Source: Azonexaceae bacterium (lineage in GTDB: Bacteria; Pseudomonadota; Gammaproteobacteria; Burkholderiales; Rhodocyclaceae). Taken from it: 64,000 nucleotides of DNA. The position numbers were made by a program, and so were the translations under genes. The DNA lies in NCBI GenBank assembly GCA_013335535.1, contig JAAXVL010000010.1:1-64000 (forward strand), in the 5' to 3' direction. Position 1 is the stretch's first letter; the number at the start of each line of letters is the position of its first letter. Below are positions 51,068 through 58,444 of the stretch, piece after piece. Below the pieces are notes generated by a model. That model worked only from the letters and a program-made list of their open reading frames with translations. It ran no database searches and was not told where the DNA came from.

Positions 51068-51988
51068 ATGTCAATCAATCTTGCGCGAATTCCTTCGGTT
51101 GACCTCCTGCGAGGCTTCGTCGCTGTCGGGCGCCGCATGAGCATTACCCTTGCGGCTGGCGATCTGTTCCTCACCCAATCTGCGGTCAGCCGCCAGATAC
51201 ACAGCCTCGAGATGGCTCTGGGTATAAAGCTGTTCGAACGCTCCCATCGCTCCATTCGCTTCACCGCCGAGGGTGAGCGGCTATATCTGGCAGCCGATAG
51301 CGCGATGCAGCTCTTGCAGGATGCCCTGGGTGCCTTGGAGGATAATTTGCGCCGACGCCCCGTGACCATTACCGCTAGCATCGGCTTCGTTGGCCTTTGG
51401 CTGTTACCTAGACTCGGGGCGTTTCAGGCCCAGCATCCGGAAATCGAAGTACGTCTCTCAGCGAATAATCAGATTGTGGACGTACGCAAGGATGGTTTGG
51501 ACATCGCCATTCGTTACGGACAGGAATCCGGTATGCCGGCTGGTGCCAAGCGCTTGTTCGGTGAAACCATCTTTCCGGTCGCCCACCCAAGCCTCGGGCT
51601 GACTTGCCTCGACAGTCCAACCTTGATTGAACAATCCACCCTGCTTGAATTCGAGGGCGACCCGTCTGCCTGGTGGCAGTGGGACAGCTGGCTTGAATCC
51701 CAAGGCTGGGCTGGTGCGAAACCCAAAGGCATTCTTCGCTTCAACCTGTATGACCAACTGATCCACGCCACAATCGCAGGACAAGGCATTGCGCTAGGGC
51801 GTGGCCAATTGATTTCCCCCATGCTTGCCGATGGCCGACTGGTTGCCCTGCCAACGCCACGTCCGGGTCCCAAGTCCAACAAGGTGTACAGCATCATCCA
51901 GCGCGACCCAGCGCCCAGTCGCCAGGTACAAATGCTGATTGACTGGATACAGGCGGAAGCACGCGTTACGGACTCGGCTCCTGAGTAA
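51068..51988 (+). CDS. LysR-family regulator (GcvA-like)
   Basis: A 306-residue LTTR. The N-terminal winged HTH reads PSVDLLRGFVAVGRRMSITL then AAGDLFLTQSAVSRQIHSLE (about 9-48), with KLFERSHRSIRFTAEGE of the linker. The C-terminal effector domain holds IAIRYGQESG and FPVAHPSLGL. Divergent from the thioesterase and facing the hydrolase gene, whose 3' end it overlaps by 23 bases. Confidence 0.88.
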   Translation: MSINLARIPSVDLLRGFVAVGRRMSITLAAGDLFLTQSAVSRQIHSLEMALGIKLFERSHRSIRFTAEGERLYLAADSAMQLLQDALGALEDNLRRRPVTITASIGFVGLWLLPRLGAFQAQHPEIEVRLSANNQIVDVRKDGLDIAIRYGQESGMPAGAKRLFGETIFPVAHPSLGLTCLDSPTLIEQSTLLEFEGDPSAWWQWDSWLESQGWAGAKPKGILRFNLYDQLIHATIAGQGIALGRGQLISPMLADGRLVALPTPRPGPKSNKVYSIIQRDPAPSRQVQMLIDWIQAEARVTDSAPE

Positions 51989-52922
51989 TGACCTGGCCGG
52001 GGACCTCGTCGGTCACCCGGGCATCCCGCAACCAGGCCAAAGGTATGCGCCACAGAGAGTCCGCATAGCGCGCATTGAAAAAGGCAAAGTGCCCAATGGA
52101 AGGCTGCCCGATGGCGTCAGGCTCGATTCGCAGATGGGTGGATGTGCTGTTCTTGTAGTAACCGAGGAGCCGATGTATAGCCGGGATGGTTCCAAATTCG
52201 TCATCGGCCATCGACAGCGCCAAGGTCGGCGCAGTGACCCGGGCAAAGGTTTGCACCAGATTCTTTCGCTCCTCTTTCGAAAGAGCTTGGGGGCCGGATT
52301 TGTACATATCCTCGAATCGCGGCTCAGGTGAGACCCAGTCGCGAACTACACCACTTGGTGTGTCTTCCAGCCAACCCAGCCGCTTTCCAGGGAAATAGCC
52401 AAAGATGGCCGTCAGGGTGGGCATCACGATATGCCAGCGCAGGTACATGGCAATACGCTTGTGCTTCGCGTAGTCCCGCCAGTAGGCAAATTGGGAGCCC
52501 ATCGTAAAAATCCTCTGGATAACGTGGTTTGAAGGCGCCATGCCCACCAGGAATCCACCCACGCTGTGGGCGGCAATATGTATGGCGTGCCCCTTGAAGC
52601 ACGTACCGGCAAATCGCAGAACCCCCTCGAAGTCCTTGCTCCCCCAGTCGAGCCAGTTTGCATTGAATCCCCGCATGCTCTCCGGTTTCGACCCACCGAT
52701 TCCCCGGTAGTCATAGGTGATGACGTTGAAACCGTGGGCGTGAAGGAAGTCAGCAAAGCGACTGTAGTAACGGCTCTGTACCGAGGTTGCCGGATTGATG
52801 ATGACAACCGGTGGCGGGCTTCCACCTTCTTTCAGTTCATGCACCCAGACATGGGCACGCAACGGAAAGCCATCGACGGCAGGGATCTCTATCTTTAGTG
52901 GCTTGGAAAGTTTGGATGTCAT
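51966..52922 (-). CDS. Alpha/beta hydrolase
   Basis: A 318-residue alpha/beta hydrolase: VVIINPATSVQSRYYSRFAD (about 39-58) carries the oxyanion-hole region, TYDYRGIGGSKPESM follows, and IAAHSVGGFLVG (about 115-126) the nucleophile serine. A histidine in SIGHFAFFNARY (about 280-291) completes the triad. It looks like the esterase/lipase-type proteins often found beside aromatic or lipid catabolism genes; substrate unknown. Confidence 0.83.
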   Translation of the reverse strand: MTSKLSKPLKIEIPAVDGFPLRAHVWVHELKEGGSPPPVVIINPATSVQSRYYSRFADFLHAHGFNVITYDYRGIGGSKPESMRGFNANWLDWGSKDFEGVLRFAGTCFKGHAIHIAAHSVGGFLVGMAPSNHVIQRIFTMGSQFAYWRDYAKHKRIAMYLRWHIVMPTLTAIFGYFPGKRLGWLEDTPSGVVRDWVSPEPRFEDMYKSGPQALSKEERKNLVQTFARVTAPTLALSMADDEFGTIPAIHRLLGYYKNSTSTHLRIEPDAIGQPSIGHFAFFNARYADSLWRIPLAWLRDARVTDEVPGQVITQEPSP

Positions 52923-53057
52923 GTCGATTTCTGAGGTATCAGTCGATTACATCAGAAGCCTACGATTGATGTCCTGCGCGCTCAATTGAGATATTTGCTG
53001 CCTTGCATTCCGAATTGGCATGCATTGACGGGAATGTCGTGATTGCAACGCTCGCCC

Positions 53058-53498
53058 TCATGCCACCGAACTCAGGGTATCGGTAATGGTGACGTCGGCG
53101 ATCCAAGCCTGTCGCCGCCGCTCTAGTCTCGCGTCCAGACCCTCTCCCTCGAAATCAACTTGAGCGCGCTGAAGAAAGCCGGGCGAGAGGCCTTGCAACA
53201 CGTTGACGTTCACTGCCGCAAAAAGATTTCCATCTATCAGGCTGGTCACGAATGGAACATCTCCGCATTGCTTGCAGATATGAAACTCGGCGGTTTCAGT
53301 TGCGAAGGTATGTCTCTCGAGCCATTCGCGGTTTTGGATTTGAACTGCCAATTTTGCGTCGGCAAACGATGTCCAGACGCATTTGTGAACGGAACAGAAG
53401 GAGCAGACGCATGCCCGAGCGGGTACCCCAGTCGGCCCAGGCGAGCATTCGAGATTGAAAGATATGTTGCCGCATTGGCAGTGGCCGGAAATCTGCAT
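53058..53498 (-). CDS. GFA/CENP-V family zinc-binding protein
   Basis: A 146-residue member of the glutathione-dependent formaldehyde-activating family: MQISGHCQCGNISFNLECSP at the start (CQCG), CVCSFCSVHKCVW (about 31-43) and ICKQCGDVPF (about 74-83) provide zinc cysteines. AAGGAGAG precedes the ATG at 53498. The family may bind glutathione adducts, but the catalytic claim for formaldehyde is uncertain. Last gene of the accessory block. Confidence 0.82.
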   Translation of the reverse strand: MQISGHCQCGNISFNLECSPGPTGVPARACVCSFCSVHKCVWTSFADAKLAVQIQNREWLERHTFATETAEFHICKQCGDVPFVTSLIDGNLFAAVNVNVLQGLSPGFLQRAQVDFEGEGLDARLERRRQAWIADVTITDTLSSVA

Positions 53499-53708
53499 GT
53501 GCTCTCCTTTTGCCACAAGTTTAACAAGGAGACTTGCCTTGAAAACCTCCCTTGAAATTTTGAAAATGCTTGCACGTTTCAACTTGAAAACGTCCTGATC
53601 ACAACGCTCTGGCCTTTCGGCCGATTTCAGGGTTGAAGCGCCTCGCGAGCATCGGCGATTTCGAACCACCGACAGGCGTCTTCTGGCCGAACCCCGCCGT
53701 AAACGACT

Positions 53709-53744
53709 TTGCCGACTGAAACACCTTGGCATTTCAGTCGGCAA
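53709..53744. other. Large perfect inverted repeat downstream of the cytochrome c-prime gene
   Basis: TTGCCGACTGAAA-N10-TTTCAGTCGGCAA, 13-bp perfect stem, 36-71 bases after the stop of the minus-strand operon. No U-tract on either strand. The 281-base gap (53499-53779) contains no gene. Confidence 0.6.
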
Positions 53745-53779
53745 TCAGGTGAGCTATTCGCGGGAAACCCCGCCCGAGC

Positions 53780-54241
53780 TTATTGCACCCGGAAGTCGTC
53801 GTGGCAGGACTTGCAGTGGCGCGTCAGGTTTCCAAACTGGGTGCGGGTGGCTTCCTTGTCGCCGGTGGCGGCGACTTTGACGAGTTCGTTGGCGTCCTTG
53901 CGGAAGCCGGTGATGACCTCGCTCAGCTTGGCGGCCTGGGCGGGATCGACGGCTTCGGGTTTGGCCTTGCTGTCGTGGAAGCCGATGCCCTTGTCGGTGC
54001 CCGGAGCGAAGAAGGGGTTGAGGCCGGCGTTGGCGACGGACTGGATGACCGTCGCGGCGGCGAGCACCTGCTCCTTGTCGTACTGGCCGTCGAGCAGCGC
54101 CTTGACTTTACCGCAGTGCCAGCCGATGACGCGGAAGGAGGCCTGGCGGATCTTGATCAGATCTTCCGGCTTGGCCTGGGCGTAGGCGGTGGCGGTGACA
54201 ACGAGGGCGAGAAAGGGGAGCAGCGCGATTTTAAATTTCAT
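53780..54241 (-). CDS. Cytochrome c-prime family protein
   Basis: A 153-residue exported four-helix-bundle cytochrome: signal peptide ending TATAYAQA, RQASFRVIGWHCGKVKALLD, and a C-terminal heme motif RHCKSCHDDFRVQ (CxxCH near residue 145), as in cytochrome c-prime/c556. It is the last gene of the DUF1501/DUF1549 operon. Its ribosome-binding region and start codon lie inside a dispersed repeat. Confidence 0.88.
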   Translation of the reverse strand: MKFKIALLPFLALVVTATAYAQAKPEDLIKIRQASFRVIGWHCGKVKALLDGQYDKEQVLAAATVIQSVANAGLNPFFAPGTDKGIGFHDSKAKPEAVDPAQAAKLSEVITGFRKDANELVKVAATGDKEATRTQFGNLTRHCKSCHDDFRVQ

Positions 54242-54263
54242 GGATTTTTCCGGTTGACCGTGG
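54226..54263 (-). repeat. Dispersed repeat covering the start of the cytochrome c-prime gene
   Basis: Minus strand: CCACGGTCAACCGGAAAAAT then CCATGAAATTTAAAATC. The repeat spans from the intergenic gap across the ATG into the first codons (MKFKI), and supplies the GGAAAAA that must act as Shine-Dalgarno. Confidence 0.8.
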
Positions 54264-54273
54264 AAAGGAGAAT

Positions 54274-54861
54274 TCAGCGGCTGGCAGCCAGCCCCTGAAC
54301 GAGGGTGAGCGCCTTGTCGACGTTTTCGGTGGGCGAAACCCCACCGACCACGCCGACAACGCGCCCGTCACTGCCGACCACGAAGGTGGTGCGTTCGGCA
54401 AAGTCGTGGTCGATGTCGTTGCCGCGCGTGTCCTTGCGCCCGGCGACGGCACTCCGGACATTGACGCCGTAGGACTTGGCGATCTTGCCGTCGGCATCCG
54501 AAGCGACGGCAATCTTGCCGGCGCAGAAGTCGGGATCGGCCGAGAAGCTCTTGAGGCGGGCAATGCTGTCGAACGAGACGCCGACGACCTGCGCGCCAGC
54601 GGCCTTGAAGCGCTCGTTCTTCTCGGCGAAGGTATGGGCCTGGATGTTGCAGCCGTTGGTGTAGGCCGAGGGGTAGAAGTACACGACGACCGGGCCTTTC
54701 TTGAGGTTGTCGCGCAAACCAAAGGTGAAGGCGTTGCCGTTGAGTGCCGCTGCGGCCTGGAAATCCGGCGCGCTGTCACCTTCGTTCAAGGCCAGCGCCG
54801 GGCCGGCGAGGACCATGCCGAGCAGGCCGGCGGTCAGGCTGCGTTTGATGGCGTTTTTCAT
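54274..54861 (-). CDS. Periplasmic peroxiredoxin (AhpC/TSA, PrxQ-like)
   Basis: A 195-residue exported thiol peroxidase: signal peptide to about residue 24, then NEGDSAPDFQAA and YFYPSAYTNGCNIQAHTFAE (about 61-80) with peroxidatic cysteine in the T-x-x-C position (YTNGC), followed by VVGVSFDSIARLKSF. A second cysteine (PDFCAGK) may resolve the sulfenate. It reduces peroxide formed in the periplasm, fitting an operon full of heme proteins. Confidence 0.88.
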   Translation of the reverse strand: MKNAIKRSLTAGLLGMVLAGPALALNEGDSAPDFQAAAALNGNAFTFGLRDNLKKGPVVVYFYPSAYTNGCNIQAHTFAEKNERFKAAGAQVVGVSFDSIARLKSFSADPDFCAGKIAVASDADGKIAKSYGVNVRSAVAGRKDTRGNDIDHDFAERTTFVVGSDGRVVGVVGGVSPTENVDKALTLVQGLAASR

Positions 54862-54894
54862 GTTGGGTCTCCTGGGGAAAAGGCACATTGGGGG

Positions 54895-55557
54895 TCACAG
54901 TCCGGCGACGTAAGCCGCCAGCTGATCGATATCCTTGTCGGACAGTTGCCGGGTGATGGCGTTCATGACGCCGCCCTGGCTGTTCTTGCGTTCGCCTGTC
55001 CGCCATTCGGTGAGCTGCTTCGCGACATAACGACGGTGCTGACCGGCCAGCCGCGGATAGGCGGCGTCGCCCGCCTGCTGGCCCTGCCCCGCTTCGCCGT
55101 GGCAACCGACGCAGGCGGGAATACCGCGCGCCGCGTCGCCCTGGGTGAACAGCCGGCGGCCATGCTCTGCTTCGCCATCCTTTTCGCCGACCACATTCTG
55201 GCTGGCGAAATAGGCCAGGATGTCGGCCGCATCGCGGTCGTTTAGGCTGCGCGCCATGATGAACATGCTGTCGTTCTGACGCGCCCCGCTGCGAAAGTCG
55301 CGAATCTGCTTCAGCAGATATGCTGGCAGCTGCCCGGCCAGACGCGGAAACTTGCCAATGTTGCCGATGCCGTCTTCGATATCGTTGGCGTTGCCGTCAT
55401 GGCCGTGGCACTCCTGGCAACGCTCGTCCTCCGCCTTGAGCTTGCCGGCAACCGGATCGCCCTTGAACGCAGCGGCGCTCCGGCTGCCTTGCTGGGCGAA
55501 GACCGGCGCAGTCAGCGTGACGGCCAGCGCCGCCATGATCAGGGTCTGAAGCCGCAT
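54895..55557 (-). CDS. Diheme cytochrome c4-type protein
   Basis: A 220-residue exported protein with two class I cytochrome domains: heme motifs ERCQECHGHDGNAND (about 46-60) and PACVGCHGEAGQGQ (about 147-160), each followed by a YPRLAGQ/FPRLAGQ motif and a methionine region (MFIMARSL, GGVMNAITRQL). The pattern fits cytochrome c4, an electron carrier to terminal oxidases. Signal peptide to about residue 21. Confidence 0.92.
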   Translation of the reverse strand: MRLQTLIMAALAVTLTAPVFAQQGSRSAAAFKGDPVAGKLKAEDERCQECHGHDGNANDIEDGIGNIGKFPRLAGQLPAYLLKQIRDFRSGARQNDSMFIMARSLNDRDAADILAYFASQNVVGEKDGEAEHGRRLFTQGDAARGIPACVGCHGEAGQGQQAGDAAYPRLAGQHRRYVAKQLTEWRTGERKNSQGGVMNAITRQLSDKDIDQLAAYVAGL

Positions 55558-55563
55558 GCCGCC

Positions 55564-55944
55564 TCAGGATTTCTTGTAGAAGTTGTGGCACGACTTGCAA
55601 GCTCGCGACAGATCGGACGCCATGACATTGGCGCCATCGAAATCCTTGCTGGCCACCGACTTGTCGATATCGGCAATGAGTTGCCGGCTCTTTTTAGTGA
55701 TGTCCAGGGCATCCTGAGCATCGCCCTTGGTCGCGTAGAAGGCCTCGACCTGTGCGAACATCTCGGACAACTCCTTGGTATCGATGGAGACGCCCTTGGT
55801 GTCCTTGATCGCGATGTGGTTGGCGAGGCTCTTGTTGCTGTCCTCGACGCTTCTCATGAAATCGTCGTCGATCTCGATCTGGGCGGAAATGACGCTGCCG
55901 GCTACGGCCAGCAGGGTCGCCCCCAGAATGACTAACTTGCGCAT
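55564..55944 (-). CDS. Small c-prime-like monoheme cytochrome
   Basis: A 126-residue exported protein: signal peptide to about residue 20, helical bundle, and a C-terminal heme motif SRACKSCHNFYKKS (CxxCH). Resembles c-prime-type cytochromes, shorter than the family's usual 150. Six bases separate its stop from the diheme cytochrome start. Start at 55944 gives the signal peptide. Confidence 0.85.
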   Translation of the reverse strand: MRKLVILGATLLAVAGSVISAQIEIDDDFMRSVEDSNKSLANHIAIKDTKGVSIDTKELSEMFAQVEAFYATKGDAQDALDITKKSRQLIADIDKSVASKDFDGANVMASDLSRACKSCHNFYKKS

Positions 55945-55960
55945 TGCAACTCCTTGATAA

Positions 55961-56884
55961 TCAGCGCGGGGTTTTAAGGTCGGCGTACAGCGACTTGAGG
56001 AAGCGCTCGGCGCTTTGGGCGCCTTGCGGCACGCTGGCATCGAAATCGGCGGTCGGCCTAGCGGCGATCACCTCGTCGACGCTCTTGCCCTGCGCTACCA
56101 GCGGCGCCACGCGGTCGCGAATGGCGATCAGCTGGTCACGATGAAGAATCAGCGCAGCCTTGTCGCTGACCGCGCCGTGGCCCGGCACGATTTTCGTTTT
56201 CGGGCCGGCCAGCGCGATGGTTGCGTTGAGGCCGTCGATGGTCCCCTGCACGCTGCCGCCATTGGCCAGGTCGATGACCGGGTAGCCGACGCTTCGGAAA
56301 TAGTCGCCAACCACCAGAATATCGCGTTGCAGGAAATGGACGAGCACGTCGCCATCGGTATGGGCGCGCGGGATGCTGGTGACGCGAATGGTCTCGCCAT
56401 TCAGGTGAAAGCTCACCGGGCCGTCGAAGGTGACCACCGGCAGCGCGGCGGCTGGCGCCGGTGCGGGCTTGGTGCCGTCGGGACGGGCGACCGGATTCTG
56501 CAGGCCGGCACGCACGCGATCGTGGGCAAAAATGGTCGCGCCAAGGGCGGCGAAATTGGCATTGCCGCCGGTGTGGTCACCATGAAGATGGGTGTTGACG
56601 ACGAAGCGGATCGGCTTGTCGGAGAAGCTACGAATCGCCGCGACCAGTTTCTCGGTCAGCGGGGCGAACTGCGTATCGACCACGAAAACGCCGTCGTTGC
56701 CGGCCAGCACGCTGACCGTGCCGCCCTGCCCGTCGAGGGTATAAAAATTGTCGGCGAGCTTGTTGGTCTTGATCTCGACCTTGCTGTAATCGGTGGCCTG
56801 CTGGGCGTATGCCGCGGGGGCCATGAGTGCTCCGGCAACCGTAAAGGCCAGGGCCAGCGCGAGGGTCAGGGTAGTTTGTTTCAT
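55961..56884 (-). CDS. Periplasmic metallo-beta-lactamase-fold hydrolase
   Basis: A 307-residue exported protein: signal peptide to about residue 27, then the metallo-beta-lactamase motif NTHLHGDHTGGNANF (about 97-111), a later metal histidine in PRAHTDGDVLVHF (about 173-185) and PGHGAVSD. It resembles SoxH-like and subclass-B3-like hydrolases. Placed between DUF1501 and cytochrome genes, it probably acts on the same periplasmic substrate set (inference). Confidence 0.87.
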   Translation of the reverse strand: MKQTTLTLALALAFTVAGALMAPAAYAQQATDYSKVEIKTNKLADNFYTLDGQGGTVSVLAGNDGVFVVDTQFAPLTEKLVAAIRSFSDKPIRFVVNTHLHGDHTGGNANFAALGATIFAHDRVRAGLQNPVARPDGTKPAPAPAAALPVVTFDGPVSFHLNGETIRVTSIPRAHTDGDVLVHFLQRDILVVGDYFRSVGYPVIDLANGGSVQGTIDGLNATIALAGPKTKIVPGHGAVSDKAALILHRDQLIAIRDRVAPLVAQGKSVDEVIAARPTADFDASVPQGAQSAERFLKSLYADLKTPR

Positions 56885-56957
56885 TTTTTCTTCTTCACAT
56901 GACGCGGCGACCGCCCGTCATCCGGGAAGCCGCCGCGGCGTGGTGGTTACGGGTTGA

Positions 56958-58412
56958 TCAGGCGATCAGCTCCTTGATGACCTTGCCGTAGACCACGGTC
57001 GGACGTTCGGAACGGCCGTTGTTGAGGAAGGTCGTCTTGAGATGGTCGAGGCCGAGCAAATGCAACACGGTGGCGTGCACGTCATAGGTATCGACTGCCA
57101 GATCCTTGTCGGCGATCTGCAGGCCGATGTCGTCAGTCGCGCCATAGGTGGTGCCAGCCTTGACGCCGCCGCCCGCCATCCACTGGGTGTAGCCCCACGG
57201 GTTGTGATCGCGGCCGCTGCCGGATTCGCCCCACGAGGTACGGCCGAATTCCGATGCCCAGACGATCAGCGTGGTGTCGAGCAGGCCACGCGCCTTGAGG
57301 TCGGCGAGCAGGCCGGCAATCGGTTTGTCGACCATGCGGGCCTGAACACCGTGGTTGCCGTCGAGGTCGTTGTGGGCGTCCCAGCTGCGACGCTCCTGGT
57401 CGGAAATATTCTCCGGGTGACCGGAGACGACCTGAATGAAGCGGACACCACGTTCGACCAGGCGACGAGCGCGCAGCAGCACTTCGCCGTAGCTCTGGCT
57501 GGTCTTGTCGTCGATGCCGTACAGCTTCTTGGTCGCTTCCGATTCCTGGCTGAGATCGACGGCTTCCGGCGCGGCACGCTGCATGCGGTCGGCCAGTTCG
57601 TAGGATTGCAGGCGGGCACGCAGTTCGGTGTCTTCCGGACGGCGGGCGGCACCGATGTTGTTGAGCGTCTTGAGCAGGTCGAGCGAACCGCGTTGCTGGG
57701 CGGCGGTGCGCAGGTCCGGACGGTCGAGGTAAAGGATCGGTGAATCGCCCGGACGGAACGGCGTGCCCTGATAGACGGCGGGAAGGAAGCCGGAGCTCCA
57801 GTTGACCGAACCGGCCTGCGGTTCGCGGTCGCCGTTGTAAAGCACGACATAGGACGGCAGGTTGGGATTGTTCGAACCGAGCGCCCAGTTGACCCATGCG
57901 CCGAGCGACGGACGACCCGGATTCACGTCACCGGTGTTGAGCTTGAGAATCGAGATGTCGTGCGTCGCGCCAACGGTGACGCTGGACTTGATGAAGGCCA
58001 TCTTATCGGCGTGCTCGGCCAGGTTGGGCAGCAGGTTGGAGAACCATGCACCGCTTTCGCCATGCTGCTTCCAGGTCCGCTGGTTGGACACATAGAGCTT
58101 GCCGACACCGCCCTGGGTACTGGTCTTGATACCCTTGAGGAAGGAGGCTGGCACTGGCTGGCCGGCCAGCTTGACGAGCTCCGGCTTGTAGTCGAAGAGG
58201 TCGAGGGTCGAAGGCGCACCGTTCTGGTGGAGCCAGATCACCGACTTGATCTTGCTCGGGAAATGCGGTGCCTTGGGGGCCAGCGGGTCGGCCAGTTCGG
58301 CGGCGAGCGCCGAGCCGATGAAGCCGACGCCGGGGATGAACCCGGCTGCGGCAGCCGCGCCGCCCAGGCCGAGGCTGGTCTGGATCAGAAATTTACGACG
58401 ATTGATGGACAT
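56958..58412 (-). CDS. DUF1501 protein (Tat-exported, sulfatase/alkaline phosphatase-like fold)
   Basis: A 484-residue protein with a twin-arginine signal (NRRKFLIQTSLGLGGAAAAA, about 4-23). DUF1501 belongs to the alkaline phosphatase-like superfamily. Typical segments here are SVIWLHQNGAPSTLDLFDYK (about 58-77) and LIVWASEFGRTSWGESGSGR then DHNPWGYTQW near 390-420. It is paired with a DUF1549/DUF1553 gene, the arrangement common in Planctomycetes. A sulfatase-like role is plausible by fold but unproven; the formylglycine C/S-x-P-x-R motif was not seen. Confidence 0.87.
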   Translation of the reverse strand: MSINRRKFLIQTSLGLGGAAAAAGFIPGVGFIGSALAAELADPLAPKAPHFPSKIKSVIWLHQNGAPSTLDLFDYKPELVKLAGQPVPASFLKGIKTSTQGGVGKLYVSNQRTWKQHGESGAWFSNLLPNLAEHADKMAFIKSSVTVGATHDISILKLNTGDVNPGRPSLGAWVNWALGSNNPNLPSYVVLYNGDREPQAGSVNWSSGFLPAVYQGTPFRPGDSPILYLDRPDLRTAAQQRGSLDLLKTLNNIGAARRPEDTELRARLQSYELADRMQRAAPEAVDLSQESEATKKLYGIDDKTSQSYGEVLLRARRLVERGVRFIQVVSGHPENISDQERRSWDAHNDLDGNHGVQARMVDKPIAGLLADLKARGLLDTTLIVWASEFGRTSWGESGSGRDHNPWGYTQWMAGGGVKAGTTYGATDDIGLQIADKDLAVDTYDVHATVLHLLGLDHLKTTFLNNGRSERPTVVYGKVIKELIA

Positions 58413-58444
58413 GTTTTTTTCCTTGTTCGTGGTCTGTTGGAGCG

